Origin: Arcicella lustrica
Lineage (GTDB): Bacteria > Bacteroidota > Bacteroidia > Cytophagales > Spirosomataceae
NCBI RefSeq assembly: GCF_034930985.1
Contig: NZ_JAYGIM010000011.1
Location: 62,001 to 126,000 of the forward strand
DNA length: 64,000 nucleotides
Direction: 5' to 3'
Position numbers and translations under genes: made by a program. Below, piece by piece: positions 17,803 to 26,694 of this stretch (position 1 is the stretch's first letter; each line of letters begins with the position of its first letter). Under the pieces are notes generated by a model. That model had not been told where the DNA came from and did not search any database. It was given only the letters and a program-made list of their open reading frames with translations.

Positions 17803-19575
17803 ATGTCTTCAAATAATAAAATCATGGGAAAAATGAGTTTTAAACTTTTTATAAGTTCAACGATAATTACAATCGTTTTACAGGTGCATTTTAATGTACT
17901 CTCACAAAGTATGAATTTTGATTCTAAAAAATTGGGAACAAATACACCCAAAAATTATTCTATTGCTCCCAAACTTCCGAAACCGCCAAAACCCGAGGCA
18001 TTTGAGGTAACAACCATTCCTATACCTAGTGAGGTATCCGAAGTATCATTAGTAAATTATTTGCCTGATAATGAACATCTAATAATGGATGTAACCATGA
18101 AAGGTAAACATGAATCAGATTTGGCAGTAATGAAAGAAGATGGTAGCGGGTTTAAATGCCTTACTTGTCATTTGAATCAACCAATTGGTGATGAAATGCC
18201 TGTTCCACTGCCTGATGGCAAAAGAGTTTACACGCCTAGAGGAATTTTAGAGTGTAGCCCTTCGATTGTAGATTGTAAGGAGGCTAAAATATTGCCTTTA
18301 GTTTTTCCAGAGATTCCTGGAGCCAGATTTCTTGCACGTATTGCTACCAATATGTCACAAGATGGTATTCATGTAGCATATACCTTGATTACTACCAGAC
18401 CTACTTCTCTTGTATTAGTGAGTGAATTGACCAGAGTTTCTGACCAAAAAGGAGAAAGGTATGAACTTACTAAGACAAGAGTTATAGCAGGTGATAAAAC
18501 TCTGGAAACGGATTCATCCTATTTTAGACCTTATTTTTATGGCAATGGTGAAGTGAAAAGTTTTACGGATATGGGGCGCTATCTAAGCACTATTACAACT
18601 TTTGAAGCAAATAACTACGACATCTGTAAAATTGACCTTAAAACAGGTGATGTAAGTCGTTTTACTCGTCATTTTAGTTATGACGAAGGTGTTTACCCCT
18701 CACCAGATGGCAAGTGGATAATTTTTCAAACACAAAGACATCATAATCGAATGGATGCTTTTGGTTTAATACCTCGTCCCTTAATAGCTGGTACAAGCCT
18801 AAGTGCTGGAGTTGCAGAGTATCGAAATCAATGGGTAGCCCCTCATAGGGAGGGTAAAAATGGCAACGGAAGACATAGAAGATTTTATGGACTTACTATG
18901 ACTGACCAATTTGGTGATAGAAATCGTTTGCCAGAAAAAGGTTACACAGGTCAAAACCTAACTGTAGCAAAGGATAATTTAAGTGAATACAATCATTTTG
19001 GCAACTTCGCTTGGCATAAAAGTAGTACAAAAGGTGTTTTTTGGGAACAAAAAGACCATTGGCAATTAAAAGAAGGTGAACAACTTGGTCGTTTGAGATT
19101 AATCAAATTTATTTCAAGAAAGCCAACTAATCCACTACCAGTATATACACCAACATTGGATTGGGCATTGAAATTAGAAGACTTAAAACCAATGGTAAAT
19201 ACGAATATACCAACAGAAGGGATACTCAAAGGCAAAGTGTCGGGCTATGCTAATATAAATTTGGATACTTCAAATCCAAAAGAGCCGATGTTCAAAATAG
19301 AATATTTCAACTTTACTGATGATGGCGAATACGTTTTGAATGGCAATGAGAAAAGAAATGCACCGAACCCAAATGATCCATTTTCAAGGACTTCACACTG
19401 GTTTGCTGATTTAAAAGTAAGTGGTAAGCACAAAGGGTTTTTGAAAGTTGATAATGTGTGGTTTTATCCAGATAAAATAGGGTCGGGGACTATCAAGGCA
19501 CAATTAGATAATCGTAAAGTAGATGTTGATTTAGCAAAAGGGCTACCAACTGGTGTTCCCGGTGAGCTAAGATAG
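17803..19575 (+). CDS. Secreted beta-propeller protein of unknown function
   Basis: A 590-residue protein. The signal peptide (about 8-35, KLFISSTIITIVLQVHF) is followed by a Pro-rich linker (PKLPKPPKPEAFEV). TolB/WD40-like blades follow (YLPDNEHLIMDV, EGVYPSPDGKWIIFQTQRHH). The C-terminal part (from about 470) is beta-rich with WFADLKVSGKHKGFLKV. Conserved-looking Cys residues lie at about 118-145, and a His-rich loop (RHHNRMD, GNGRHRRFYG) could form an active site. I do not recognise a catalogued CAZy family. Several polysaccharide lyases and glycosidases are propellers, and I have a weak memory that fungal saponin hydrolase has a comparable layout. Sitting between GH2 and a GH79-like enzyme, it is a good candidate for an undescribed deglycosylation step. 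Confidence 0.6.
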   Translation: MSSNNKIMGKMSFKLFISSTIITIVLQVHFNVLSQSMNFDSKKLGTNTPKNYSIAPKLPKPPKPEAFEVTTIPIPSEVSEVSLVNYLPDNEHLIMDVTMKGKHESDLAVMKEDGSGFKCLTCHLNQPIGDEMPVPLPDGKRVYTPRGILECSPSIVDCKEAKILPLVFPEIPGARFLARIATNMSQDGIHVAYTLITTRPTSLVLVSELTRVSDQKGERYELTKTRVIAGDKTLETDSSYFRPYFYGNGEVKSFTDMGRYLSTITTFEANNYDICKIDLKTGDVSRFTRHFSYDEGVYPSPDGKWIIFQTQRHHNRMDAFGLIPRPLIAGTSLSAGVAEYRNQWVAPHREGKNGNGRHRRFYGLTMTDQFGDRNRLPEKGYTGQNLTVAKDNLSEYNHFGNFAWHKSSTKGVFWEQKDHWQLKEGEQLGRLRLIKFISRKPTNPLPVYTPTLDWALKLEDLKPMVNTNIPTEGILKGKVSGYANINLDTSNPKEPMFKIEYFNFTDDGEYVLNGNEKRNAPNPNDPFSRTSHWFADLKVSGKHKGFLKVDNVWFYPDKIGSGTIKAQLDNRKVDVDLAKGLPTGVPGELR

Positions 19576-19683
19576 AGTGATAGTTGTAATAAGGTAAATA
19601 GGTTCTTCACTTCTTTGGTGATTTTTTAAATAAAAATATCAAACAGGTAGAATACAAATAAGTACTAGAATGTCTTTTAAATA

Positions 19684-21201
19684 ATGAAAATCATGAAAAA
19701 AATACTCCTTTTTTGGGTTTTTGCTTTACTTGGTGGAAATGTCTTTGCACAGCAAAACGCTCCACAAAACAAAATTAATTTGAAAGATATGAGCTTTATC
19801 GGAAAGGTAGATGAGCGGTATCAATCATTCAATATAGAAATGTGTGAGGTTATTGGTGGCGATTTCTGGATCCCCTACAATTTGGTAGATTCTGTCAGAA
19901 AACACTCTGATAGAAAGGGGATTGATGCCTTGAAATGGAAAATTGAACCAATAAATCTATACGAAAAAAAAATACGAAATCTTGCTGCTGGATTAGGACC
20001 AACCTATGTAAGAGTAAGCGGTACTTGGGCAAATGCCATTTTTTTTCAAAACAACGATGGACCTAAGTTAAGTAGCCCGCCCAAAGGGTTTAAAAATATA
20101 CTTACTCGTCAACAATGGAAGGGCGTAGTAGATTTTTGTAAAGCAGTTGATGGAAAACTCGTGACATCATTTCCTATCAGTGAGGGTATGCGAGACGAGT
20201 CTGGAAAGTGGCAACCAACACAAGTAAAATCAATTATTGATTATACCAATTCAGTGGGTGGTGATATTCACGCTGCCGAATTTTTCAATGAGCCTTCTCA
20301 CGCCATTCATGGCGATGCACCTAAAGGATATAACGGGGAGATTTTCGCCAAAGAATTCGCTCTTTTTAAGGACTTTGCAAGTACTTATGCCCCTAAAATG
20401 AGAATTATTGGTCCAGGGTCAAGCACCGAAGGTGGTATTATTCCTGCTGGATTAGACTTTCCGATTGATGAATTATTATCACATACACCAAAACCAAGTT
20501 TTGAAGTATTTACATACCACTATTACGGTAATATCTCAAAGCGTTGTTTAGGAGGGCAAAAAGTAGAAAATGCCTTATCACCAGATTGGTTAAAAAGAAC
20601 TGAAAAGGGACTGGAATTTTATCAAAATGCCAGAGATAAATATATGCCTAATACGCCCATTTGGCTAACTGAAACTGCCGAGACTGCTTGTGGTGGTAAT
20701 CCTTGGGCAGCTACCTATATTGATAGTTTCAGATATTTAGACCAAATGGGGCGACTAGCCAAAAAGGGCGTTCAAGTAGTCATGCACAATACGCTTGCAA
20801 GAAGTGAATATGGTTTGTTAGACCATGATACTCATAATCCTCGCCCAAATTATTGGGCAGCTCATCTTTGGAATAAACTCATGGGAAACCAAGTGTATGA
20901 TGCAGGAAATTCAGAAACAGGAGTATATACTTATGCTCATAATCTGAAAAATAAATCAAAAGGCAAAACAGTAATGATACTGAATACCAATAAAACAGCA
21001 ACCTCTGTAAGTATTCCTGCTGATGCAAAACAATATTTACTTACTGCCGATGAATTGGTAACTAAAAAAGTTAGCCTAAACGGGAAAGTATTGAAGTTGA
21101 CTGCAAATGATGAATTACCTGAAATAGAAGGCAAAACAGTAAAAAAGGGAATCGTTGAGTTACCTGCTTATAGTATTATGTTCCTGACTTTTAGTAAATA
21201 A
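19684..21201 (+). CDS. GH79-like glycoside hydrolase (beta-glucuronidase/heparanase fold)
   Basis: A 505-residue secreted enzyme (signal peptide to VFAQQ; ATG at 19684, or the second ATG at 19693). The catalytic domain has RVSGTWAN, then AEFFNEPSH with the likely acid/base Glu203. Next is PIWLTETAETACGG with the likely nucleophile Glu330, followed by GVQVVMHNTLARSEYGLLD and PRPNYWAAHLW. This C-terminal stretch closely follows the heparanase/GH79 pattern (WLGET..., VVMRQ..., PDYW). A C-terminal beta domain follows (MILNTNKTATSVSI). GH79 enzymes remove beta-linked glucuronic acid. Directly upstream of a rhamnosidase, the likely target is a rhamnose- and GlcA-containing glycoside. The family is fairly sure, the substrate inferred. 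Confidence 0.78.
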   Translation: MKIMKKILLFWVFALLGGNVFAQQNAPQNKINLKDMSFIGKVDERYQSFNIEMCEVIGGDFWIPYNLVDSVRKHSDRKGIDALKWKIEPINLYEKKIRNLAAGLGPTYVRVSGTWANAIFFQNNDGPKLSSPPKGFKNILTRQQWKGVVDFCKAVDGKLVTSFPISEGMRDESGKWQPTQVKSIIDYTNSVGGDIHAAEFFNEPSHAIHGDAPKGYNGEIFAKEFALFKDFASTYAPKMRIIGPGSSTEGGIIPAGLDFPIDELLSHTPKPSFEVFTYHYYGNISKRCLGGQKVENALSPDWLKRTEKGLEFYQNARDKYMPNTPIWLTETAETACGGNPWAATYIDSFRYLDQMGRLAKKGVQVVMHNTLARSEYGLLDHDTHNPRPNYWAAHLWNKLMGNQVYDAGNSETGVYTYAHNLKNKSKGKTVMILNTNKTATSVSIPADAKQYLLTADELVTKKVSLNGKVLKLTANDELPEIEGKTVKKGIVELPAYSIMFLTFSK

Positions 21202-21247
21202 GACAGTCTTTTTGGTGCAAAAAAACCATGATTTTAAATTGAAAAAC

Positions 21248-24200
21248 ATGAAAAAAATTATCTTTGGAATTCTCCTAATTCCTAGTCTTACATTTGCCCA
21301 AAGCCCGCAATTGAAAGATTTCCAAACACCACCCAATGCCGCCAAACCAAGAGTTTGGTGGCATTGGATGAATGGTAATATCACCAAAGAGGGCATAAAA
21401 AAAGACCTTGAATGGTTTGAAAAAACAGGAATTGGAGGTTTTCAGAATTTTGATGCTAATTTACTTACTCCCGTAATTGTACCCAAAAAATTGGTTTTCA
21501 TGACTCCCGAATGGAAAGATGCCTTCAAATTCACTACTGAATTAGCTAACCAAAAAGGCTTAGAAATGGCCATTGCAGGCTCACCGGGTTGGAGTGTAAC
21601 AGGAGGCCCTTGGGTAAAACCAGAAGATGCCATGAAAAAATATGTATGGACAGAAACCAGAGTTGAAGGGGGGAAAAACATATCATTAAATTTACCAAAA
21701 CCGTCAGATATTGCAGGTAAATTCCAATCTTCTCCATACAAATCAGAATCATTTTTTAGTAAATATGTAGGCGACAAACCTATATTTTATCGTGATGCGA
21801 TGGTCATTGCATTTCGTTTACCTCAAAATGATAAATCGTTTACTGATTTTACACCAAAAGTAAGTTCTAGTGGTGGAGCATTCAATTTCAAGAATCTTAC
21901 CGATGGTGATTTGGGGAATCCAACAATGCTCCCTCCAATGGCAGTTGGCGAAGATATGTGGGTTCAATATGAATTTGATTCTCCCAAAACATTCAAAGCG
22001 GCTTCTATTACTGGAGCAATCACAAGAGGTTCGTCAGATTTTAATGGTGTAGCCCTCAATCGTTCGATAAAAGTGAGTGACGATGGTATTAATTTTAAAG
22101 AAATTGCGGCTTTTACAAGCAGTATTGTCCCATTCAATACGATAAGCTTTCCTGCAACCACAGCCAAATATTGGAGAATAGCCTATAAAACATTACCACC
22201 ACCTATGAATGTGATGGCTGCAATGTCTGGTGGAAATCCAAAGGTAGAAAAACCAGATGGAGTTGAAGTTTCAGAATTTATCCTTTACAATACTGACAGA
22301 ATCGACCAAGCCGAAGACAAGGCAGGTTTTACGCCTTGGAGAGAAGAAAATAACATGATAAAAGGGGGGCAAGGAGTAATGCAAGATGTGATTTCGACCG
22401 AAGATGTGATAGATTTAACTAATAAAATGCTACCAGATGGAACATTGAATTGGCAAGCTCCAGCAGGAAATTGGGGAATTATCCGTTTTGGATACTCTCT
22501 TACGGGTCGTCAAAATCATCCAGCATCACCAGAAGCAACAGGTTTAGAAGTAGATAAACTCGACAGAGACGCTGTTAGAAAATACATCAATACCTACTTA
22601 GATATGTACAAAGATGCAACGGGTGGAATGATGGGTGAAAAAGGCTTGCAATACATGGTCTTGGATAGCTACGAAGCTGGTCACATGAACTGGACAAAAG
22701 CATTTCCTGAAGAATTCAAAAAACGCCGTGGATATGATATGATAACTTGGATGCCTGTTTTGATTGGTCGTATTATGAAAAATACCGAAGCAAGCGAAAA
22801 ATTCCTTTGGGATTTTCGTAAAACGATTGGTGAAATGATAGTTGAAAATCATTATGAAGTAATTGGCGAAGAATTGTCTAAAAGAGGAATGAAGCGTTAT
22901 ACCGAATCGCACGAAAATGGACGTATATTTTTGGCCGATGGAATGGATGTAAAACGTAATGCTGAGATTCCGATGTCTGCGATGTGGACTCCTGGTAGTT
23001 TACAATCAGGTGGAAATGAAGAAGTACGAAGCGAAGCCGATATTCGTGAATCAGCCTCAGTAGCCAATATTTATGGAAAATCTATAGTTGCAGCAGAATC
23101 AATGACGGCAATTCAAAATGCTTTTTCATGGCATCCAGAAAAATTAAAGCGCACCGCAGATCTTGAGATGGCTTCTGGATTGAACCGTTTTGTAATTCAT
23201 ACTTCTGTTCATCAACCACTTGACGATAGGAAACCAGGTTTTTCACTTGGGCCATTCGGACAGTATTTTACTCGTCAAGAAACATGGGCAGGAGCAGGAG
23301 CAAAAGCTTGGATGGATTATTTGGGTCGAAGCTCATATATGCTTCAACAAGGTAAAAACGTTGCCGATATCCTTTATTATTATGGAGAAAACACCAATAT
23401 CACGTGGATTTGTAGAGAGAAACTACCCAATATTCCTACTGGATTTGAATTTGATTTTGTGAATACATCTGCTTTACTCAACGCCATACAAGCAAAAAAC
23501 GGCGAGTTAATCGCTAAAAGCGGAAATACGTACAAGGTGTTGATATTAGATGAATCAGCAAAGTACATGACACTACCAGTGCTGAAAAAAATCAAATCGT
23601 TGGTAGATAATGGAGTAAAGATAATAGGAACAAAACCCGAAAAATCACCAAGTTTAACGGATAACGAATCAGATTTCAAGAAATTGGCTGATGAAATTTG
23701 GTCGAAAACAAATGTTACAGCGTTTGATAAAATCAATTTAAAACCTGATGTAATAATTAGCAGTACAAAAAATAAAATACTTTACCGTCATCGTCAGAGT
23801 TCCGACCAAGATATTTATTGGTTAAATAATCGTGGAGAAGAGTCAACTAATACAGAAGTAAGTTTTAAGGTAAGTGGAAAAATACCAGCATTGTGGAATC
23901 CTCAAACGGGAAAAACAGAAAAAATTTCTTATAAAATAGTAGATGGGCGAACTATTATACCATTGAAATTTGAATCTTGGGACGCATATTTTATAATTTT
24001 CAAAGGTAAAACAGCAGCAAAGAGTTACACGAAAACAGCAAGTAAAGAAAGTTTGGTTACACCCTTAACAGGTACTTGGAAGGCAAATTTCAATAACAAA
24101 ATTATTGATTTTGAAGAACTTACCTCTTGGTCTGAAAATCCAGATGCAGATGTTAAGTATTTCTCGGGAACTGCTACTTATGAAAACACTTTTACGCTCA

Positions 24201-24514
24201 GCAACCCTGATAAATCAGGAAATTATATCATTGATTTGGGTGATGTAAAGCATATCGCTGAAGTAATTATTAATGGTAAAAATGTGGGTACAGCATGGAA
24301 GAAGCCTTTTAAACTGGATATTTCAGAAGCTGTAAAGACTGGCAAAAATACCATCCAAATCAAGGTTTCAAATCTTTGGGTAAATCGTTTGATTGGCGAT
24401 GCCCAACCCAATGCCAAGAAAACTACTTTTACTACAATCCCATTTTACAGAAAGGACGCTCAATTGTTACCTTCAGGTTTATTAGCTCCAATTAAAATCT
24501 ATTTTAACAAATAA
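21248..24514 (+). CDS. GH106 alpha-L-rhamnosidase, secreted
   Basis: From ATG 21248 a 1088-residue protein with a signal peptide (MKKIIFGILLIPSLTFAQ). The GH106 hallmark RVWWHWMNGNITKEGIKKDL is close to the N-terminus, followed by GIGGFQNFDA and MAIAGSPGWSVTGGPWV. Further family blocks are MVLDSYEAGHMNWT, MKRYTESHENGRIF and SEADIRESASVANIYGK, and a C-terminal galactose-binding-like domain has VIINGKNVGTAWKKPF. The length fits (about 1000-1150). GH106 enzymes release alpha-L-rhamnose from plant polysaccharides and glycosides. A start at 21212 would put residues before the signal peptide and is rejected. The SDR follows after only 4 bases, so they are co-transcribed. Confidence 0.88.
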   Translation: MKKIIFGILLIPSLTFAQSPQLKDFQTPPNAAKPRVWWHWMNGNITKEGIKKDLEWFEKTGIGGFQNFDANLLTPVIVPKKLVFMTPEWKDAFKFTTELANQKGLEMAIAGSPGWSVTGGPWVKPEDAMKKYVWTETRVEGGKNISLNLPKPSDIAGKFQSSPYKSESFFSKYVGDKPIFYRDAMVIAFRLPQNDKSFTDFTPKVSSSGGAFNFKNLTDGDLGNPTMLPPMAVGEDMWVQYEFDSPKTFKAASITGAITRGSSDFNGVALNRSIKVSDDGINFKEIAAFTSSIVPFNTISFPATTAKYWRIAYKTLPPPMNVMAAMSGGNPKVEKPDGVEVSEFILYNTDRIDQAEDKAGFTPWREENNMIKGGQGVMQDVISTEDVIDLTNKMLPDGTLNWQAPAGNWGIIRFGYSLTGRQNHPASPEATGLEVDKLDRDAVRKYINTYLDMYKDATGGMMGEKGLQYMVLDSYEAGHMNWTKAFPEEFKKRRGYDMITWMPVLIGRIMKNTEASEKFLWDFRKTIGEMIVENHYEVIGEELSKRGMKRYTESHENGRIFLADGMDVKRNAEIPMSAMWTPGSLQSGGNEEVRSEADIRESASVANIYGKSIVAAESMTAIQNAFSWHPEKLKRTADLEMASGLNRFVIHTSVHQPLDDRKPGFSLGPFGQYFTRQETWAGAGAKAWMDYLGRSSYMLQQGKNVADILYYYGENTNITWICREKLPNIPTGFEFDFVNTSALLNAIQAKNGELIAKSGNTYKVLILDESAKYMTLPVLKKIKSLVDNGVKIIGTKPEKSPSLTDNESDFKKLADEIWSKTNVTAFDKINLKPDVIISSTKNKILYRHRQSSDQDIYWLNNRGEESTNTEVSFKVSGKIPALWNPQTGKTEKISYKIVDGRTIIPLKFESWDAYFIIFKGKTAAKSYTKTASKESLVTPLTGTWKANFNNKIIDFEELTSWSENPDADVKYFSGTATYENTFTLSNPDKSGNYIIDLGDVKHIAEVIINGKNVGTAWKKPFKLDISEAVKTGKNTIQIKVSNLWVNRLIGDAQPNAKKTTFTTIPFYRKDAQLLPSGLLAPIKIYFNK

Positions 24515-24518
24515 AAAA

Positions 24519-25328
24519 ATGCAAATAGCAAATAAAACCATTGTACTAACAGGTGCTGGTAGTGGAATAGGAAGAGAATTAGCCCTACAATTAATCAAAA
24601 AACAAGCTAATGTGGTAGGTGTTGATATAAACTTAAATTCACTTTTAGAAACCCAGAAAATAGCAGGTGTTGGCGATGATAGATTTAAGGTTTTTACCCT
24701 TGATATTACTAATAAAGAAAAAGTTGATGCCTTGCCAAATGAGGTTATCAAGCACTTTGGTTCAGTAGATGGAATTATTAATAATGCAGGAATTATTCAA
24801 AAATTTATTCCAGTAAACGATTTGAACATTGAAGAGATTAACCGAGTTATCAACGTCAATTTTTATGGAACGGTTTATTTAACCAAAGCCTTTTTACCTC
24901 ATTTCTTAGAGCGTCCAGAAGCACACATTGTTAATATTTCGAGTATGGGAGGTTTTATTCCTTTTCCACGACAAACTATTTATGGAGCTGCTAAAGCTGC
25001 GGTGAAAATATTTACAGAAGGACTGTATGCAGAACTGAAAGATACCAACGTAAAGGTTACAGTTGTACATCCAGGGGCAATCGCAACAAACATTACAGAG
25101 AATTCTGGACTTGGAAAACCCAAAATTGAAGCTAATTCGCAACAAACAAAATTAGCTTTACCAGCTTCAAAAGCTGCTGAAATAATTATTCGAGCAATAG
25201 AATGCGACAAATACAGAGTAACCGTTGGAAAAGATGCCATGATTTTGGATTTACTTTATCGCCTAAATCCAAAGTTAGCGACCAATTTCATAGGAAAAAT
25301 GATGAAAAAAACTTTGAAAGATATGTAA
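24519..25328 (+). CDS. SDR-family oxidoreductase linked to the glycosidase cluster
   Basis: A 269-residue classical short-chain dehydrogenase: TGAGSGIG at 11-18, NNAG at 88-91, a Ser at 141/142, and Tyr155 and Lys159 (YGAAK). The HPGAIATNITENSG segment after the active site is typical of the classical group acting on sterol- or long-chain-like alcohols, but that is weak evidence. The protein has no signal peptide and works in the cytoplasm. It starts 4 bases after the GH106 stop, so it is translated from the same message. A tightly coupled SDR suggests that the aglycone or a released sugar is oxidised or reduced next. Confidence 0.82.
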   Translation: MQIANKTIVLTGAGSGIGRELALQLIKKQANVVGVDINLNSLLETQKIAGVGDDRFKVFTLDITNKEKVDALPNEVIKHFGSVDGIINNAGIIQKFIPVNDLNIEEINRVINVNFYGTVYLTKAFLPHFLERPEAHIVNISSMGGFIPFPRQTIYGAAKAAVKIFTEGLYAELKDTNVKVTVVHPGAIATNITENSGLGKPKIEANSQQTKLALPASKAAEIIIRAIECDKYRVTVGKDAMILDLLYRLNPKLATNFIGKMMKKTLKDM

Positions 25329-25411
25329 TTGAGGGGATTAGTTTGCTTCTTGTTGCTGTTCCGGTTGTAATGTGTCAAAAACTGTTGTTTCAGGCTCCAC
25401 CTCATAATAAC

Positions 25412-25447
25412 TTAAAGGTTTGTTCCATTAAGGCAACAAACCTTTAA
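25412..25447. terminator. Bidirectional terminator-like hairpin
   Basis: TTAAAGGTTTGTT (25412-25424) pairs perfectly over 13 bp with 25435-25447 (10-base loop) between the convergent SDR and the DUF1281-like gene. Confidence 0.65.
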
Positions 25448-25458
25448 AGCCATTACTG

Positions 25459-25932
25459 TCAGAAAGATAGTTTTCGTTCGAGAAGTATTTCCAATATCTC
25501 GTATTCTATTTCATAGACTTCTCCTTCAAAATGATAAGTATCAGTTTCTTCGTCAAAAGAATACAAATCCAATTCTTCGTCGCTTAAACACACATCGTCT
25601 AGTATTGCATTTTGATAACTTGCTTTACCGTATATACCGTTGCCCATTTCCTCATAGTCATGAATGAAGTTCAATAGATACCTTTCTGCTATCGTTCTTA
25701 ATATTTCGGAATTGGGTGCCCATTTTGTCTCATACTGAAATATGCCTTCGTCTCCCTCGTTCCAATAGATATTGAAAAAATAACCTCCGTTAGTATTGTC
25801 TGTAAAGTCGGGCAGTTGCCCTTGTCTTGTTTTCTCTTCGTTTGCTTTCATTGCTTCGAAAAGCTGTTGTATCTGTTTGATTGCTTCGATACTTCCCTCG
25901 AAAGTAACCATATTACTGCACCAGTTTGCCAT
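25459..25932 (-). CDS. Api92/DUF1281-like protein typical of conjugative elements
   Basis: A 157-residue acidic protein beginning MANWCSNMVTFEGSIEAIKQ, the characteristic opening of Api92/DUF1281-type ferredoxin-like-fold proteins found on phages and on conjugative elements of Bacteroidota. The middle has FFNIYWNEGDEGIFQYETKWAP and the tail is Glu-rich. It has no signal peptide. No transfer, replication or integrase gene remains nearby, so it looks like a survivor of an element that has been lost. A truncated coding fragment lies directly upstream on the same strand. The function of the family is not known to me. Confidence 0.7.
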   Translation of the reverse strand: MANWCSNMVTFEGSIEAIKQIQQLFEAMKANEEKTRQGQLPDFTDNTNGGYFFNIYWNEGDEGIFQYETKWAPNSEILRTIAERYLLNFIHDYEEMGNGIYGKASYQNAILDDVCLSDEELDLYSFDEETDTYHFEGEVYEIEYEILEILLERKLSF

Positions 25933-26101
25933 ATTTTATGTTGTTTACTTTGATGTGATTTGATTTGATTTATTTAGATTTATTCGGCAATGAGAGGTGG
26001 TGCTGTTTCGTTTCACTTTATTGCCATTTTCAATGCTGTATTTTTTCATGTCTGACATTTTTTTTATTCGTGTAAAGAGTCGGAGTATGCTTTGTTTCGT
26101 T

Positions 26102-26314
26102 TCAGGAGCATAAAAGGTTAGTGTTTAGCAGGAACAAGGTTTTACCAAATAAATACGACCCGCATGGGTGGAGATTTTTTGGCAAACCCAAGGCTTGACC
26201 TTGTTCCTGGGTTAAGAACACGTTCATACCTTTGCTCTTGAAATGGGACAAAGCAGCATCTGGCTCTTGAATAAAGTCTATGCGGAAGCCAATGGAAAAA
26301 GCATTTAGGAAATG
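26102..26314 (-). pseudogene. Truncated coding remnant upstream of the DUF1281-like gene
   Basis: The minus strand reads open for 70 codons and ends at TGA (26102-26104). Stretches such as FSIGFRIDFIQEPDAALSHF, MNVFLTQEQGQALGLPKN and HPCGSYLFGKTLFLL look like real protein. No start codon precedes the conserved part: a TAA lies directly in front at 26315-26317, and the only ATG is internal. It is most likely the 3' end of a gene from the same mobile element as the DUF1281-like gene. I do not recognise the family. Confidence 0.5.
26129..26209. repeat. Nested inverted repeat inside the coding remnant
   Basis: CAGGAACAAGGT (26129-26140) returns as its exact complement at 26198-26209. A small ACCC-GCAT-GGGT hairpin (26158-26169) sits between the arms. 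The 12-bp match over 81 bases is unlikely to be chance and may be an RNA or recombination structure of the lost element. Confidence 0.45.
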
Positions 26315-26372
26315 TTAGGGAATATTGCTTTAGTGTAGAATGTCAATGATTTGTACTTGTAAACGTTATGCC

Positions 26373-26399
26373 AAACAATAGTTAAATAGGCTTAAGAAT
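26373..26399. repeat. Left copy of a 27-bp imperfect direct repeat flanking the ATPase
   Basis: AAACAATAGTTA followed by AATAGGCTTAAGAAT. The last 15 bases recur exactly at 28235-28249 and the preceding 12 match at 10 positions, giving 25/27 identity over 26373-26399 and 28223-28249. Confidence 0.6.
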
Positions 26400-26620
26400 T
26401 AAAATATTTGTATTGGGAAACTGCAATGATTCTAAAATCCGCTACTAAAAACACTTTGAGATTATTCATAAAATGTTACTGTAAATACCAAAACATGAGT
26501 TAGTGTAATATTGTTTTAGAATAAGCTTTACTTATAGAGCTTATCCGAATGTATAGATTGCTAATATTAAGTGGTGATGGAGTGGTGGAAATAAACCATT
26601 AATAATAAGTTAACTAGCTT

Positions 26621-26652
26621 AAAATGTTTTATTTGTATAAATAAAACATTTT
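26621..26652. repeat. Perfect 14-bp inverted repeat upstream of the ATPase
   Basis: AAAATGTTTTATTT (26621-26634), a 4-base spacer GTAT, then AAATAAAACATTTT (26639-26652), an exact reverse complement. It begins 74 bases before the start codon and is likely an operator or cruciform-forming site. Confidence 0.7.
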
Positions 26653-26654
26653 TG

Positions 26655-26692
26655 TTTTATTTATTTTTACATTTACGTGAAAATAAATAAAA
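26655..26692. repeat. Perfect 13-bp inverted repeat touching the ATPase start
   Basis: TTTTATTTATTTT (26655-26667) and AAAATAAATAAAA (26680-26692) are exact complements across 12 bases. The right arm ends 2 bases before the ATG at 26695, so a hairpin here would cover the ribosome landing zone. Confidence 0.65.
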
Positions 26693-26694
26693 TT

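Noticed and set aside
26677..26694. GTG start for the DUF4143 ATPase
   Set aside because: It lies inside the second inverted repeat; the ATG at 26695 gives a normal N-terminus.
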